NCBI RefSeq assembly: GCF_000189415.1
Contig: NC_015144.1
Span: 501,501-565,500, forward strand
Direction: 5' to 3'
Length of the DNA stretch: 64,000 nt
Source of the DNA: Weeksella virosa DSM 16922
GTDB taxonomy: Bacteria > Bacteroidota > Bacteroidia > Flavobacteriales > Weeksellaceae
Position numbers and translations under genes: made by a program. Below are positions 1-8,450 of the stretch, one piece after another (the stretch's first letter is position 1; each line of letters begins with the position of its first letter). The notes beneath the pieces were generated by a model. That model was given only the letters and a program-made list of their open reading frames with translations. It did no database searches and was not told where the DNA came from.

Positions 1-206
1 TTCTCTAAGGTTGTTCCTCGGACGGTGCTCACCACATATTGTGCATCTGCCTCAACCTGCGGATTACCCTCTAAGTCTGTGCGTACAAAAACAAAACCCG
101 TATCTACGTCAGCTGGCTTGAAGGTTAATTTCACCTGTTTACCTGTGTGTAATCCTACACCTTCTAAAACCGCTTCTTTAGCTAAGGTTTTTTGATAATC
201 AGCCAT
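1..206 (-). CDS. lpxC: UDP-3-O-acyl-N-acetylglucosamine deacetylase, N-terminal part (cut by window edge)
   Basis: The reading frame starts at an ATG at 206 and runs off the left edge, so only about 68 residues are visible. They include GVGLHTGKQVKLTFKPA, the typical start of LpxC, the zinc deacetylase that commits UDP-acyl-GlcNAc to lipid A synthesis. In Bacteroidetes this gene is usually a fusion with fabZ, but the C-terminal half lies outside the window, so the fusion is only expected. It begins 4 bases after the lpxD stop codon on the same strand, which implies an lpxD-lpxC operon. The catalytic zinc ligands are not visible here. Confidence 0.9.
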   Translation of the reverse strand, partial: MADYQKTLAKEAVLEGVGLHTGKQVKLTFKPADVDTGFVFVRTDLEGNPQVEADAQYVVSTVRGTTLE

Positions 207-210
207 TTAA

Positions 211-1236
211 TTATTTATTTTTTTGTTTTTCTATTTCTTCTAATCTCTTTACAATTTCAGGAAATTTTCTGAAATATACGTATGATCGTCTAAAGTCACT
301 TGCTTTCATTGCAGGAGAGCCATATAATATTTCTCCGTCGGCAATGTTATCATTGATTCCTGCTTGCGCCTGAATTTGCAAGTTATTGCCTAATTGCAAA
401 TGCCCTGCTACCCCAACTTGTCCACCTATAATGCAATTTTTACCAATTTTGGTAGATCCTGCCACTCCGGTTTGTGAAGCGATTACAGTGTTTTCGCCAA
501 TTTTTACGTTGTGCGCTATTTGTATTAGGTTATCTAACTTCACACCTCGCTCGATAATCGTAGAACCCATTGTTGCTCGATCGATTGTCGTATTTGCTCC
601 AATTTCTACATTGTCATGGATGATTACATTTCCTATTTGTGGTACTTTTCGATACGATCCGTCAGCCATAGGTGTAAAACCAAACCCATCGGCTCCTATC
701 ACAACATTGCTGTGTAGGGTACAACCTTCACCTACAATACAATCGTTATAGATTTGTACTCCACTATGAATTATCGTATTGTCGCCAATGGTTACTTGAT
801 CACCGATTGTGCAGTTAGGATATATTTTTACATTGTTACCAATTTTTACATTTTGCCCTATCGATGTAAAACTCCCTATATAAACTTGTTCCCCAAGTTG
901 AGTGCTTTCTGGGATTTTAACAAAATCATCAATTCCGACTTTACTATTTTTGATGGTTTCGGAATAATAATGGAGAAGCTGTGTAAATGCTTCATATGCG
1001 TCCGCTACTCGGATGATCGTTGCCTCTATCGGTTTTTGCAAATGAAAATCTTTACCGAGGATAACGACACTTGCATGTGTAGAATAGACAAATTGTTCGT
1101 ATTTCGGATTACCCAAAAACGTAATATCACCTGCCTTGCCTTCTTCTATTTTAGCAATATTAGAAACAGTTGTATTTCGGTCTCCCTCAACTGTTCCGTC
1201 TATTATATTTGCAATCTGAGTTGCTGTGAATTTCAT
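211..1236 (-). CDS. lpxD: UDP-3-O-acylglucosamine N-acyltransferase LpxD
   Basis: LpxD adds the N-linked 3-hydroxyacyl chain to UDP-3-O-acylglucosamine in the cytoplasmic part of lipid A synthesis. The protein of 341 residues has the LpxD N-terminal domain (starting [14 protein letters not shown]) and then a long run of hexapeptide repeats (IGxNVxI type) from about residue 100 to 300, which form a left-handed beta helix. The [13 protein letters not shown] stretch contains the His expected in the catalytic site. The frame can be extended to a TTG at 1245, but I choose the ATG at 1236, because the TTG is part of a TAnnTTTG promoter element. It sits directly upstream of lpxC in an apparent operon. 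Confidence 0.95.
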   Translation of the reverse strand: MKFTATQIANIIDGTVEGDRNTTVSNIAKIEEGKAGDITFLGNPKYEQFVYSTHASVVILGKDFHLQKPIEATIIRVADAYEAFTQLLHYYSETIKNSKVGIDDFVKIPESTQLGEQVYIGSFTSIGQNVKIGNNVKIYPNCTIGDQVTIGDNTIIHSGVQIYNDCIVGEGCTLHSNVVIGADGFGFTPMADGSYRKVPQIGNVIIHDNVEIGANTTIDRATMGSTIIERGVKLDNLIQIAHNVKIGENTVIASQTGVAGSTKIGKNCIIGGQVGVAGHLQLGNNLQIQAQAGINDNIADGEILYGSPAMKASDFRRSYVYFRKFPEIVKRLEEIEKQKNK

Positions 1237-1242
1237 AGTTTG

Positions 1243-1250
1243 CAAAAATA
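1243..1250 (-). promoter_or_regulatory. -7 promoter element of lpxD (TATTTTTG)
   Basis: The minus strand reads TATTTTTG, a full match to the Bacteroidetes -7 consensus TAnnTTTG, followed by only 6 bases (CAAACT) and then the lpxD ATG. Transcription would start at or next to the ATG, suggesting a leaderless mRNA. No good TTG -33 element was identified. Confidence 0.5.
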
Positions 1251-1309
1251 TTAATTTATTTCAGATTCTAAAATATATTTTAGACAAAAAAGATCTCTAT
1301 ATTCATCTA

Positions 1310-2530
1310 CTAACTTACTGAATAGAAATGATATCTTTTACTTTCTCTGCTCAAATACAAACTCACTAACTGATGTTCTACTTGAGTAATTTCTTTCATA
1401 GATCCATTTTTTTCGATTATTTTAATAGGCGAAATATATGGATCATACGGCAATACATCTAGCGTATTATAGCCCATCAAATAACTTGCGTCTTCTACAC
1501 CAAACTTATCTTCTATCCTTTTTTGTTCACGATCTAGATATGCTCTTTGTATTGGCTGATTCATCACGATTGCTTTAGGCAACTTCCTGTCTACTAACAT
1601 TAGGCACAATATACGCAATATTTCGTCTGGGTGGTTTGTCCACTCTTTTATAGAGCTCATCACATCATGATCATCTAGCTGCGTAAACATGGCTATTGCA
1701 TGTGGATTTTCTGCAAAATTAGTCTTTTGATGCTCCAAAAAATACGTCATAGCAGAGGTTGCGAAAAGTTTTTCACCTCGCCGCACCAAGTCTTTTGCTC
1801 GGCGTAGTGTCTGAATCAAAATTTGCTCAGCCGTAAAAGAAGTTTTGTGCATATACACCTGCCAATACATAAACATTCTGGCCATCAGAAACTTCTCGAT
1901 ACTGTACAAACCTTTGGCTTCGTACACCAATTCGTTCTCATGAACAGTCATCATCGAGATAATTCGATCGGGATTGATATTGCCCTCTACAACTCCAGTA
2001 TAAAAACTATCGCGCTTGAGATAATCTAATCGATCAATATCGAGTTGGCTCGAAACCAATTGTTTGAGAAATTTTTTGGGATATTCTCCTTTGAAGATTC
2101 GAATGGCAGTTGTTAAACTTCCGTTAAAAACACGATTCAATTCTTGCATCAAAACCAATGAAATTTCTTCATGTTTTGTATCTTCGATAATCGAATGCTC
2201 GAGCGAATGAGAAAAAGGTCCATGCCCCAAATCATGCAACAGAATCGCAAGATAAACGCCGGTCTCTTCATCAGCAGAAATCGGAACGTTTTTTGCTCGT
2301 AAAGTTGCCACTGCGTTTTGCATCAGATAAAGACATCCTAATGCATGATGCAAACGAGAATGCCGTGCACCAGGGTAAACCATTTGCGTAAGACCGGTTT
2401 GTGAAATGCGTCTTAATCTCTGAAAATAAGGATGTTGAATAACATCAAAAACAAGATCGTTCGGTAACCGAATAAAACCATGTACCGGATCGTTTACTAT
2501 TTTGAATTTATTCGTTTTTGAAGAATCCAA
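1310..2530 (-). CDS. HD-superfamily phosphohydrolase (dNTPase-like)
   Basis: A 406-residue cytoplasmic protein of the HD metal-dependent phosphohydrolase family related to dGTP triphosphohydrolases and SAMHD1-like enzymes. The metal-binding signature is visible as HSRLHHALG near residues 57-64, LLHDLGHGPFSHS near 97-109, and a later Asp in QLDIDRLDYLKRD. The conserved N-terminal segment KIVNDPVHGFI begins at residue 10, so the start must be close to it. The only plausible start is a TTG at 2530; no in-frame ATG precedes the domain. The true substrate is unknown. It lies between lpxD (same strand) and the divergent porX, an order I recall from other flavobacteria. Confidence 0.85.
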   Translation of the reverse strand: MDSSKTNKFKIVNDPVHGFIRLPNDLVFDVIQHPYFQRLRRISQTGLTQMVYPGARHSRLHHALGCLYLMQNAVATLRAKNVPISADEETGVYLAILLHDLGHGPFSHSLEHSIIEDTKHEEISLVLMQELNRVFNGSLTTAIRIFKGEYPKKFLKQLVSSQLDIDRLDYLKRDSFYTGVVEGNINPDRIISMMTVHENELVYEAKGLYSIEKFLMARMFMYWQVYMHKTSFTAEQILIQTLRRAKDLVRRGEKLFATSAMTYFLEHQKTNFAENPHAIAMFTQLDDHDVMSSIKEWTNHPDEILRILCLMLVDRKLPKAIVMNQPIQRAYLDREQKRIEDKFGVEDASYLMGYNTLDVLPYDPYISPIKIIEKNGSMKEITQVEHQLVSLYLSRESKRYHFYSVS

Positions 2531-2557
2531 AATGGATATATTTTAATAATTTAAACA

Positions 2558-2565
2558 CAAAAATA
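2558..2565 (-). promoter_or_regulatory. -7 promoter element of the HD hydrolase gene (TATTTTTG)
   Basis: TATTTTTG on the minus strand matches TAnnTTTG and lies 27 bases upstream of the TTG start at 2530. The position is right for a short leader. Confidence 0.4.
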
Positions 2566-2582
2566 CACAAAAACAGATAACT

Positions 2583-4139
2583 ATGGCGATAAAAATATTA
2601 TGGATAGATGACGAAATTGATTTATTGAAACCGCATGCACTTTTTTTAGAAAAAAAAGGCTACGAACCGACCATGATAAATAATGCAACGGATGCCTTGG
2701 AAGTTATCGAAAAAGAGAATTTCGATGCGGTACTTATCGACGAAAATATGCCAGGCTTGAGTGGATTAGAAGCATTGCCAAAAATAAAAGATATTCGCCC
2801 TCTTTTACCTGTTATCATGGTAACAAAAAGCGAAGAGGAACATATTATGGAGGACGCAATTGGCTCGCACATTGCAGACTACCTCATAAAACCTGTTAAT
2901 CCTAATCAAATATTATTAAGCCTAAAAAAAATCTTAGAAAGTAACAAAATCATCTCAGAAAAAACCATCATCAATTATCAACAAGAATTTCGAGATATAT
3001 CGATGAGCATCATAAATGCTAGAAATTTTGCAGATTGGGAAGATATTTACAAAAAAATCGTTTATTGGGAGCTAGAGCTAGAAAATATCAGCGATCAAGC
3101 ATTGATCCAAATTATCGAAAACCAAAAAGAAGAAGCCAATGCTGCATTCTTCAAATTTATCGAACGCAATTACGAAGATTGGCTATACAATGCAGAGGAT
3201 GCACCTATTTTATCTCACCAGGCTTTCAAAGAAGTCGTTCTACCCCATCTCGACCCTAATGAAAAAGTACTTTTGATAATGATAGATAACCTACGGTATG
3301 ACCAATGGAAAGTTATCGAGCCACTCTTTAATCGATACTACAATTCTACCCAAGAAGATTTGTATTCATCCATCTTGCCGTCTGCCACTCAATATGCAAG
3401 AAATGCATTTTTTGCAGGTTTAACCCCATTAGATATTCAGAAAAAATATCCAGAATATTGGTTGAACGATCATGAAGAGGGCAATAAAAATAGTAATGAA
3501 AAAGAATTTTTGTCTGATCAACTCAAACGATTAGGTAAAGGGAATTTGAGCATGAATTATTTTAAGATTTTGAATTCGGATTTCGAACGAAAAATTTCAG
3601 ATGATTTTAACAATTTCAAAAACAACAACCTCAATGTAATTGTGTATAACTTTATCGACATTCTTTCGCACGCCAAAACCGACAATAAGATCGTGAGCGA
3701 AATGATAAGAAACGACAAGACTTATCGTTCGATTACCAAGCACTGGTTCGAAAATTCTTATTTACTAGAAATCGTAAAAAAAGCCTCTACAGAAGGCATC
3801 AAAATAATCGTAACAACTGATCACGGGACCATTTACGTAAAAGAGCCAACCAAAGTAGTTGGCGACAAAGAATCGAGCACAAACTTACGTTACAAACTAG
3901 GTCGCCAATTACAATACGATCCGAAAGATGTTTTCGTGATAGATCAGCCCGAAAAATTCTTTTTACCTAAGGTAAATATTAGTTCGAAGTATATCTTTGC
4001 AAAGGAAAATTTATTTTTGACCTTTCCAAAAAATTACAATCATTTTGTTAATTATTATAAAGATACCTATCAGCATGGCGGTATTTCTCTAGAAGAAATG
4101 ATAATCCCGATTGCTGTACTAACACCTAAAAAACAATGA
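2583..4139 (+). CDS. porX: PorX, response regulator of the type IX secretion system with PglZ domain
   Basis: PorX controls expression of type IX secretion genes in Bacteroidetes. The 518 residues start with a CheY-like receiver domain (about 1-115): acidic pair IDDE, phospho-acceptor Asp53 in LIDENMPG, Thr in VTKSEE, and Lys in YLIKPV. The C-terminal half is a PglZ domain of the alkaline-phosphatase fold, with metal-site motifs MIDNLRYDQW near residue 235 and TTDHGTIYV near 412. Structural work on PorX homologues showed a zinc-dependent phosphodiesterase acting on short nucleotides. No sensor kinase (PorY) gene is adjacent. The gene overlaps tsaE by 4 bases. Its secretion-machine targets gldKLMN are about 46 kb away in this window. 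Confidence 0.95.
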   Translation: MAIKILWIDDEIDLLKPHALFLEKKGYEPTMINNATDALEVIEKENFDAVLIDENMPGLSGLEALPKIKDIRPLLPVIMVTKSEEEHIMEDAIGSHIADYLIKPVNPNQILLSLKKILESNKIISEKTIINYQQEFRDISMSIINARNFADWEDIYKKIVYWELELENISDQALIQIIENQKEEANAAFFKFIERNYEDWLYNAEDAPILSHQAFKEVVLPHLDPNEKVLLIMIDNLRYDQWKVIEPLFNRYYNSTQEDLYSSILPSATQYARNAFFAGLTPLDIQKKYPEYWLNDHEEGNKNSNEKEFLSDQLKRLGKGNLSMNYFKILNSDFERKISDDFNNFKNNNLNVIVYNFIDILSHAKTDNKIVSEMIRNDKTYRSITKHWFENSYLLEIVKKASTEGIKIIVTTDHGTIYVKEPTKVVGDKESSTNLRYKLGRQLQYDPKDVFVIDQPEKFFLPKVNISSKYIFAKENLFLTFPKNYNHFVNYYKDTYQHGGISLEEMIIPIAVLTPKKQ

Positions 4140-4549
4140 CATACCGTGTACCTACCCTAAAAGACTTACCACAAGTTGCGCAACTAGTTGCCCAAGAGCT
4201 AAGCCATAACATCATCTGTTTTCAGGGCGAAATGGGTGCTGGAAAAACAACTTTCATCAAAGCATTGGTCAAAGAACTGGGCAGCAATGACGATGTCACG
4301 AGCCCAACTTTTGCACTGGTTAATGAATATGTGACCCAAGATTACAAAAAAATTTTTCATTTCGATTTTTATAGAATTGAAGACGAAGAAGAAGCCTTGG
4401 ATATCGGGTTAGAAGATTATTTAGACAGCGGTAACATTTGTTTGATTGAATGGCCAAATAAAATCACTAATTTTGTACCCGACAACCATCAGACAATTAG
4501 CATCGAAATACTAGAAGACGGTAGTCGACAAATAACAGTGAATAAATAA
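4136..4549 (+). CDS. tsaE: tRNA threonylcarbamoyladenosine biosynthesis ATPase TsaE
   Basis: TsaE is the small ATPase that assists TsaB-TsaD in making N6-threonylcarbamoyladenosine (t6A37) on ANN-decoding tRNAs. The 137 residues contain the Walker A loop GEMGAGKTT at 31-39, the SPTFALVNEY segment and the LIEWPNKI motif typical of the family; the length is normal. The start overlaps the porX stop by 4 bases and the stop overlaps the ald ATG by one base, so translation of the three genes is probably coupled. Confidence 0.95.
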   Translation: MTYRVPTLKDLPQVAQLVAQELSHNIICFQGEMGAGKTTFIKALVKELGSNDDVTSPTFALVNEYVTQDYKKIFHFDFYRIEDEEEALDIGLEDYLDSGNICLIEWPNKITNFVPDNHQTISIEILEDGSRQITVNK

Positions 4550-5748
4550 TGGACGAGATTTTCACCCCATTTTCGAAAGAAGAGTTGATACCTCAACCCG
4601 AATTATTGGAAGTTCCGAACAAAAGAGAACGCTTTAGCATTGGCATTCCGTGTGAAGACAACAACCAAGAAAAACGAATCATCCTTACACCAGATGCAGT
4701 AGAAGTATTGGTAAACAATGGCCATCATATAACAATAGAAACAGGTGCAGGTGAAGGCGCACATTTCTCAGATAAAGAATATTCGGACGCAGGTGCAGAA
4801 ATTTGCTACGACACACAGGCGATTTTCGAGAAGCCTATCATTCTAAAAGTTGGTCCATTAACCGAAAAAGAACAAACCTGGATAAAGCCCAATACATTTT
4901 TAGTATCGAGTGTTTTACCCAACCTGCTCAACCAAGCCTATTTTCAGAACTTGGCCAAAAAAAAAGTAACTGCAGTAGGTTTCGAATATATTAAAGATGA
5001 ACAAGACGAACTCCCCGTAATGCGTTTGCTGAGCGAAATTGCAGGGACAACGTCTATTTTAGTTGGCAGTGAATTGATGTCCTCTGCTCATGGTGGAAAC
5101 GGAATTCTTATGGGAGGAATCACGGGAGTTCGACCAACCGAAGTCGTAATACTAGGCGCAGGAACAGTAGCCGAAAATGCTGCCCGAACTGCATTAGGAC
5201 TTGGAGCATCTGTAAGAGTTTTCGACAATTCGCTAACTCGACTTCGTCGATTACAAAAAAACATTGGACAAATGTTACCTACATCGACTATCGACCCAAA
5301 AGAATTAGGGAAAGCCCTCATGCGTTGCGATATAGCCATCGGTGCTCTACACGGGGAAACCCGGACACCTTGCGTTGTTAGCGAACTGATGGTAGAACGT
5401 ATGAAACCAGGCGCAGTCATTATCGACATCTCAATTGATAACGGGGGTTGTTTCGAGACCTCAGAAGTTACCTCTCATGATCGCCCAATTTTCACCAAAC
5501 ACGATGTAATACATTATTGCGTATCCAATATTACTTCGCGTGTTGCCCGCACTTCGACCAAAGCTTTGAGTAATTTTTTCTTGCCGTATATTTTGATGAT
5601 TTCTAATGAAGGGGGATTAGAAACACTTCTTCATCGAAATAAAACAATCCGAAACGGAATCTATATTTACAAAGGAAGGTTGGTAAAAAAAAGCTTAAGC
5701 GAACGCTTTGACCTTCCTTTTCATGATATTAATTTACTGATCTTATGA
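4549..5748 (+). CDS. ald: Alanine dehydrogenase
   Basis: A 399-residue protein of the alanine dehydrogenase / pyridine nucleotide transhydrogenase family, which interconverts L-alanine and pyruvate plus ammonia using NAD. The dinucleotide-binding segment VVILGAGTVAENAAR lies near residues 199-213. The substrate-domain segment around EKRIILTPDAVEVL (41-54) and the HGGNG loop (181-185) are also typical. The first 30 residues extend beyond classical alanine dehydrogenases; this looks like the Bacteroidetes form. It overlaps tsaE by one base upstream and the next gene by 4 bases, placing it in the porX operon. Confidence 0.9.
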   Translation: MDEIFTPFSKEELIPQPELLEVPNKRERFSIGIPCEDNNQEKRIILTPDAVEVLVNNGHHITIETGAGEGAHFSDKEYSDAGAEICYDTQAIFEKPIILKVGPLTEKEQTWIKPNTFLVSSVLPNLLNQAYFQNLAKKKVTAVGFEYIKDEQDELPVMRLLSEIAGTTSILVGSELMSSAHGGNGILMGGITGVRPTEVVILGAGTVAENAARTALGLGASVRVFDNSLTRLRRLQKNIGQMLPTSTIDPKELGKALMRCDIAIGALHGETRTPCVVSELMVERMKPGAVIIDISIDNGGCFETSEVTSHDRPIFTKHDVIHYCVSNITSRVARTSTKALSNFFLPYILMISNEGGLETLLHRNKTIRNGIYIYKGRLVKKSLSERFDLPFHDINLLIL

Positions 5749-6131
5749 GTTTTGCACAACGACTAAAATATTATTTAATCGGAATTGGTCTTGGTATAAT
5801 TGTAGTTTTTATTTTCTTTGGGAAAAGAACATTTCAATGCTCTTATTTTCCAAATGCACGCGCACTAGATGAAGCAAAATTCTATCCGATTAACTATTCT
5901 CCCGAGGTAGAAAGTTTTTTCAGATCACACAAAATCGACACTACATTCGTGAAAGATCAACTTTTCAGGCGAAGTACCATCACAAATTTTGGCACAGAAG
6001 AAGTTAAAGCAAAACCGTGCAGAATCTATCGTGCCAACTACGACAACGCTGATTTACAACGTAAATACGAATTTGTTTACAAAATTTGCAAAGATTTTAC
6101 CTATATCGAATCTATCAAAGAAGTAGATTAA
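5745..6131 (+). CDS. DUF4258-type membrane-anchored protein
   Basis: A 128-residue protein with one N-terminal transmembrane helix (about residues 10-26, LIGIGLGIIVVFIFF) and a small soluble domain after it. The pattern resembles DUF4258 proteins that often follow ald in flavobacteria; this is from memory, not from a search. The function is unknown. The ATG overlaps the ald stop by 4 bases, so it is the last gene of the porX-tsaE-ald transcription unit. Orientation of the soluble domain is probably extracytoplasmic, but the charge pattern near the helix does not settle this. Confidence 0.7.
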   Translation: MSFAQRLKYYLIGIGLGIIVVFIFFGKRTFQCSYFPNARALDEAKFYPINYSPEVESFFRSHKIDTTFVKDQLFRRSTITNFGTEEVKAKPCRIYRANYDNADLQRKYEFVYKICKDFTYIESIKEVD

Positions 6132-6288
6132 AAATACCCCCACAAGACTGTATTTCATCCTACCTATAATATCGAGGATAATAAAAAATTGAAACAGAAA
6201 AAGATTATGAAAATATTAGCATATTTCTATGCCAAATGGTACATTTTTTTCTATTTCATAACAAAACAAAAAAGATTGAATTACTACC

Positions 6289-6840
6289 ATGAAAAATAAT
6301 AAAAAAATTGCTTTTGGCACGTTGCTCTTAGGGGCTGTTAGCACAGGAGTTTATTTATGGAAAAATAGAAATAAAAATAAAAAAATTAATTTTAGAACCG
6401 TTCCTCGTTTTCAGCTAAACAAGTTCTTGGGGCGTTGGTATGAGATTGCTAGAATAGAAAACAACTCACTGATGACAAATTGTTTAGCAAGATATATACA
6501 AGAAGAAGACGGAAACCTGAAAGTAATTTATAGTGGTTTTGATAAAAAGAAAAAACGCTGGAAAAAAATCGAAGGAAAACTTAAAATCGAAAATGAGCAA
6601 ACAGGAAAACTAAAAGTTTCTTTCCATACCTTTCTCTATTCACCATATAATATTGTTGACATTGATGAGAACTACGAAAATGCTCTAATTGCAGGGAAAA
6701 ACCACGATTTTCTATGGTTGATTTCTCGAGAAAAAGAAATCTCTGATAAAACAAAATCTAGGTTCTTAGCCAAAGCAATCGATTTGGGGTATGATATTTC
6801 TAGATTATCTTGGACCTCTCAAGTACCGATAGAGAATTAA
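6289..6840 (+). CDS. Lipocalin family protein (Blc-like)
   Basis: A 183-residue lipocalin of the bacterial Blc type. The signature FLGRWYEIARIENN (GxW motif) lies near residue 46, and IAGKNHDFLWLISRE near 130 is the second conserved lipocalin segment. The N-terminus has a short hydrophobic helix (about 9-22, FGTLLLGAVSTGVYL) without a lipobox Cys, so it is an uncleaved anchor or a signal sequence rather than a lipoprotein as in E. coli Blc. Lipocalins of this group bind fatty acids or lysophospholipids in the envelope. It stands alone, 157 bases after the previous gene, and is followed by a strong hairpin terminator. Confidence 0.85.
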   Translation: MKNNKKIAFGTLLLGAVSTGVYLWKNRNKNKKINFRTVPRFQLNKFLGRWYEIARIENNSLMTNCLARYIQEEDGNLKVIYSGFDKKKKRWKKIEGKLKIENEQTGKLKVSFHTFLYSPYNIVDIDENYENALIAGKNHDFLWLISREKEISDKTKSRFLAKAIDLGYDISRLSWTSQVPIEN

Positions 6841-6860
6841 TGAATCATCCGACTAAAAAA

Positions 6861-6895
6861 ATAACCTTAGTTTTAGCTAAGGTTATCTTTTTTTT
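6861..6895 (+). terminator. Rho-independent terminator between lipocalin gene and coaD
   Basis: ATAACCTTAG and CTAAGGTTAT form a 10-bp stem with a 6-base loop, followed by a T-run. It ends the plus-strand lipocalin transcript. The upstream A-run means it may also act on the convergent coaD transcript. Confidence 0.85.
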
Positions 6896-6903
6896 ATAAA
6901 AAA

Positions 6904-7380
6904 CTATTTGGTTTCACATTTATACTTCACCGAAGATGGAACTAATTTTTTGTATTCGCCACCATTGATCATTACATCTCGAACGATACTAGAACTGATG
7001 TATGCTTTACCTGAGCTTGTGAGCAAGAAAACAGTCTCGACATCGTAATTGGAAATAGCTCGATTGGTGTGAGCAATTGCTTTCTCAAACTCGAAGTCGG
7101 CAGGATTTCTTAAACCGCGTAAAATATACCGTGCATCATTATTTAGACAAAAGTCAATGGTCAGCCCATCGTACGTTTGCACGGTAACATTCTCAAAACG
7201 TTCGACTGCTTTTTCTATAAATTTTTGGCGCTGTTCTAACGAAAACATATATTTTTTAGCCGAGTTAGTTCCTATTGCAACAATAATTTTATCGAAAAGC
7301 GGCACAGCACGTTGAATAATATCCATGTGTCCGATCGTGATAGGATCAAACGATCCTGGGAAAACTGCTATACGTTCCAT
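6904..7380 (-). CDS. coaD: Phosphopantetheine adenylyltransferase CoaD
   Basis: CoaD transfers AMP from ATP to 4'-phosphopantetheine, the penultimate step of coenzyme A synthesis. The 158-residue protein has normal length. It shows the nucleotidyltransferase motif FPGSFDPITIGHMD (T/HxGH) at residues 7-20 and the second motif ISSSIVRD near 127. The start lies 13 bases inside the end of ddl on the same strand, so the two are translated from one ddl-coaD message. Confidence 0.97.
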   Translation of the reverse strand: MERIAVFPGSFDPITIGHMDIIQRAVPLFDKIIVAIGTNSAKKYMFSLEQRQKFIEKAVERFENVTVQTYDGLTIDFCLNNDARYILRGLRNPADFEFEKAIAHTNRAISNYDVETVFLLTSSGKAYISSSIVRDVMINGGEYKKLVPSSVKYKCETK

Positions 7381-8357
7381 GGTTTGGGTCTATTAAGGGC
7401 AAAATCTAATTCGTTTTGCACAAGTTCTTGTAACGAAATTCCGGCATAAGCGGCCTGTTGCGGAAAAATACTCGCTGGTGACATTCCTGGTAAAGTATTG
7501 ATTTCTAATAAATATGGCTGATTATCGACAATAATATATTCTGCACGAGAAAAACCATTCATATTAAGAGAATCGTAAACTTTGGTGGCTATTGCTTTTA
7601 CACTTTCTTCTGTTTCTTGAGAAATTCTTGCTGGGGTAATTTCTTGAGATTTCCCGTCGTATTTTGCTTCATAATCAAAAAATTCATTGTCTGATACGAT
7701 TTCTGTAATGCCCAAGACGGTAGTTTTTCCTTTGTATTTCAAAACACCAACAGAAACTTCTAATCCATCCAAAAAAGCTTCGATCAACACCTCTTTATCT
7801 TCTGCAAAGGCCAATTCTAGCGCTTTTGGGATATCCTCTTCACGGTGAACCTTGGAAATTCCTAAACTCGAACCCGATTTATTCGGTTTCACAAAACATG
7901 GCAACCCTAGTTGTTCTACAATTTTTTTAGGCTCTACTTTTTCGCCCTGATACAAATAAACAGATTTTGCGTGCGGGATACCGTATTTACTGAGAACGGC
8001 AATACAGTCTTTTTTATTAAATGTAAGAGCAGATTGATAAGAGTCGCATCCGTTATACGGTAAGCCAATCAAATCAAAATAGGCTTGTAAATAACCATCT
8101 TCGCCTGGCGTCCCGTGAATAGTATTATAAACAAGATCGAATTTTTCTTTTTTACCATTTCTCTCGAATGAAAAATCGGCTTTGTTTATCGGGTATTTCT
8201 CCCCATCAATTTCTGCGTACCATGCATCCTTTAGGATTCTTACGCGGATTGGCTCGTATTTTTCGGTATTGATATTTTGATAAATCAACTCACAACTTTT
8301 TAGCGAGATTACCGACTCATCAGAATATCCACCTGCCACTACAGCAACTTTCAACAT
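7368..8357 (-). CDS. ddl: D-alanine--D-alanine ligase
   Basis: Ddl joins two D-alanines for the peptidoglycan stem peptide in the cytoplasm. The 329-residue ATP-grasp enzyme shows the N-terminal VVAGGYSDESVIS segment, the HGTPGEDG motif near residue 80, the CFVKPNKSGSSLGISKV ATP-binding segment and the metal-binding EINTLPGM motif near 288. Length is normal. It is the first gene of the ddl-coaD unit and is divergent from the PASTA-domain gene, which fits a shared cell-wall context. Confidence 0.96.
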   Translation of the reverse strand: MLKVAVVAGGYSDESVISLKSCELIYQNINTEKYEPIRVRILKDAWYAEIDGEKYPINKADFSFERNGKKEKFDLVYNTIHGTPGEDGYLQAYFDLIGLPYNGCDSYQSALTFNKKDCIAVLSKYGIPHAKSVYLYQGEKVEPKKIVEQLGLPCFVKPNKSGSSLGISKVHREEDIPKALELAFAEDKEVLIEAFLDGLEVSVGVLKYKGKTTVLGITEIVSDNEFFDYEAKYDGKSQEITPARISQETEESVKAIATKVYDSLNMNGFSRAEYIIVDNQPYLLEINTLPGMSPASIFPQQAAYAGISLQELVQNELDFALNRPKPWNV

Positions 8358-8374
8358 GATAAAATAAATTTTAC

Positions 8375-8382
8375 CAAATATA
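8375..8382 (-). promoter_or_regulatory. -7 promoter element of ddl (TATATTTG)
   Basis: TATATTTG on the minus strand matches TAnnTTTG and lies 17 bases upstream of the ddl ATG. It faces away from the PASTA-gene promoter at 8421-8428. Confidence 0.5.
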
Positions 8383-8420
8383 AAACTTTGGTCTAATATA
8401 CGATGACCTAATTTTTATTT

Positions 8421-8428
8421 TATATTTG
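8421..8428 (+). promoter_or_regulatory. -7 promoter element of the PASTA gene (TATATTTG)
   Basis: TATATTTG matches TAnnTTTG and lies 22 bases upstream of the ATG at 8451. It is divergent from the ddl element 38 bases away. Confidence 0.5.
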
Positions 8429-8450
8429 TAATTTGATTTATAATTCTTAA

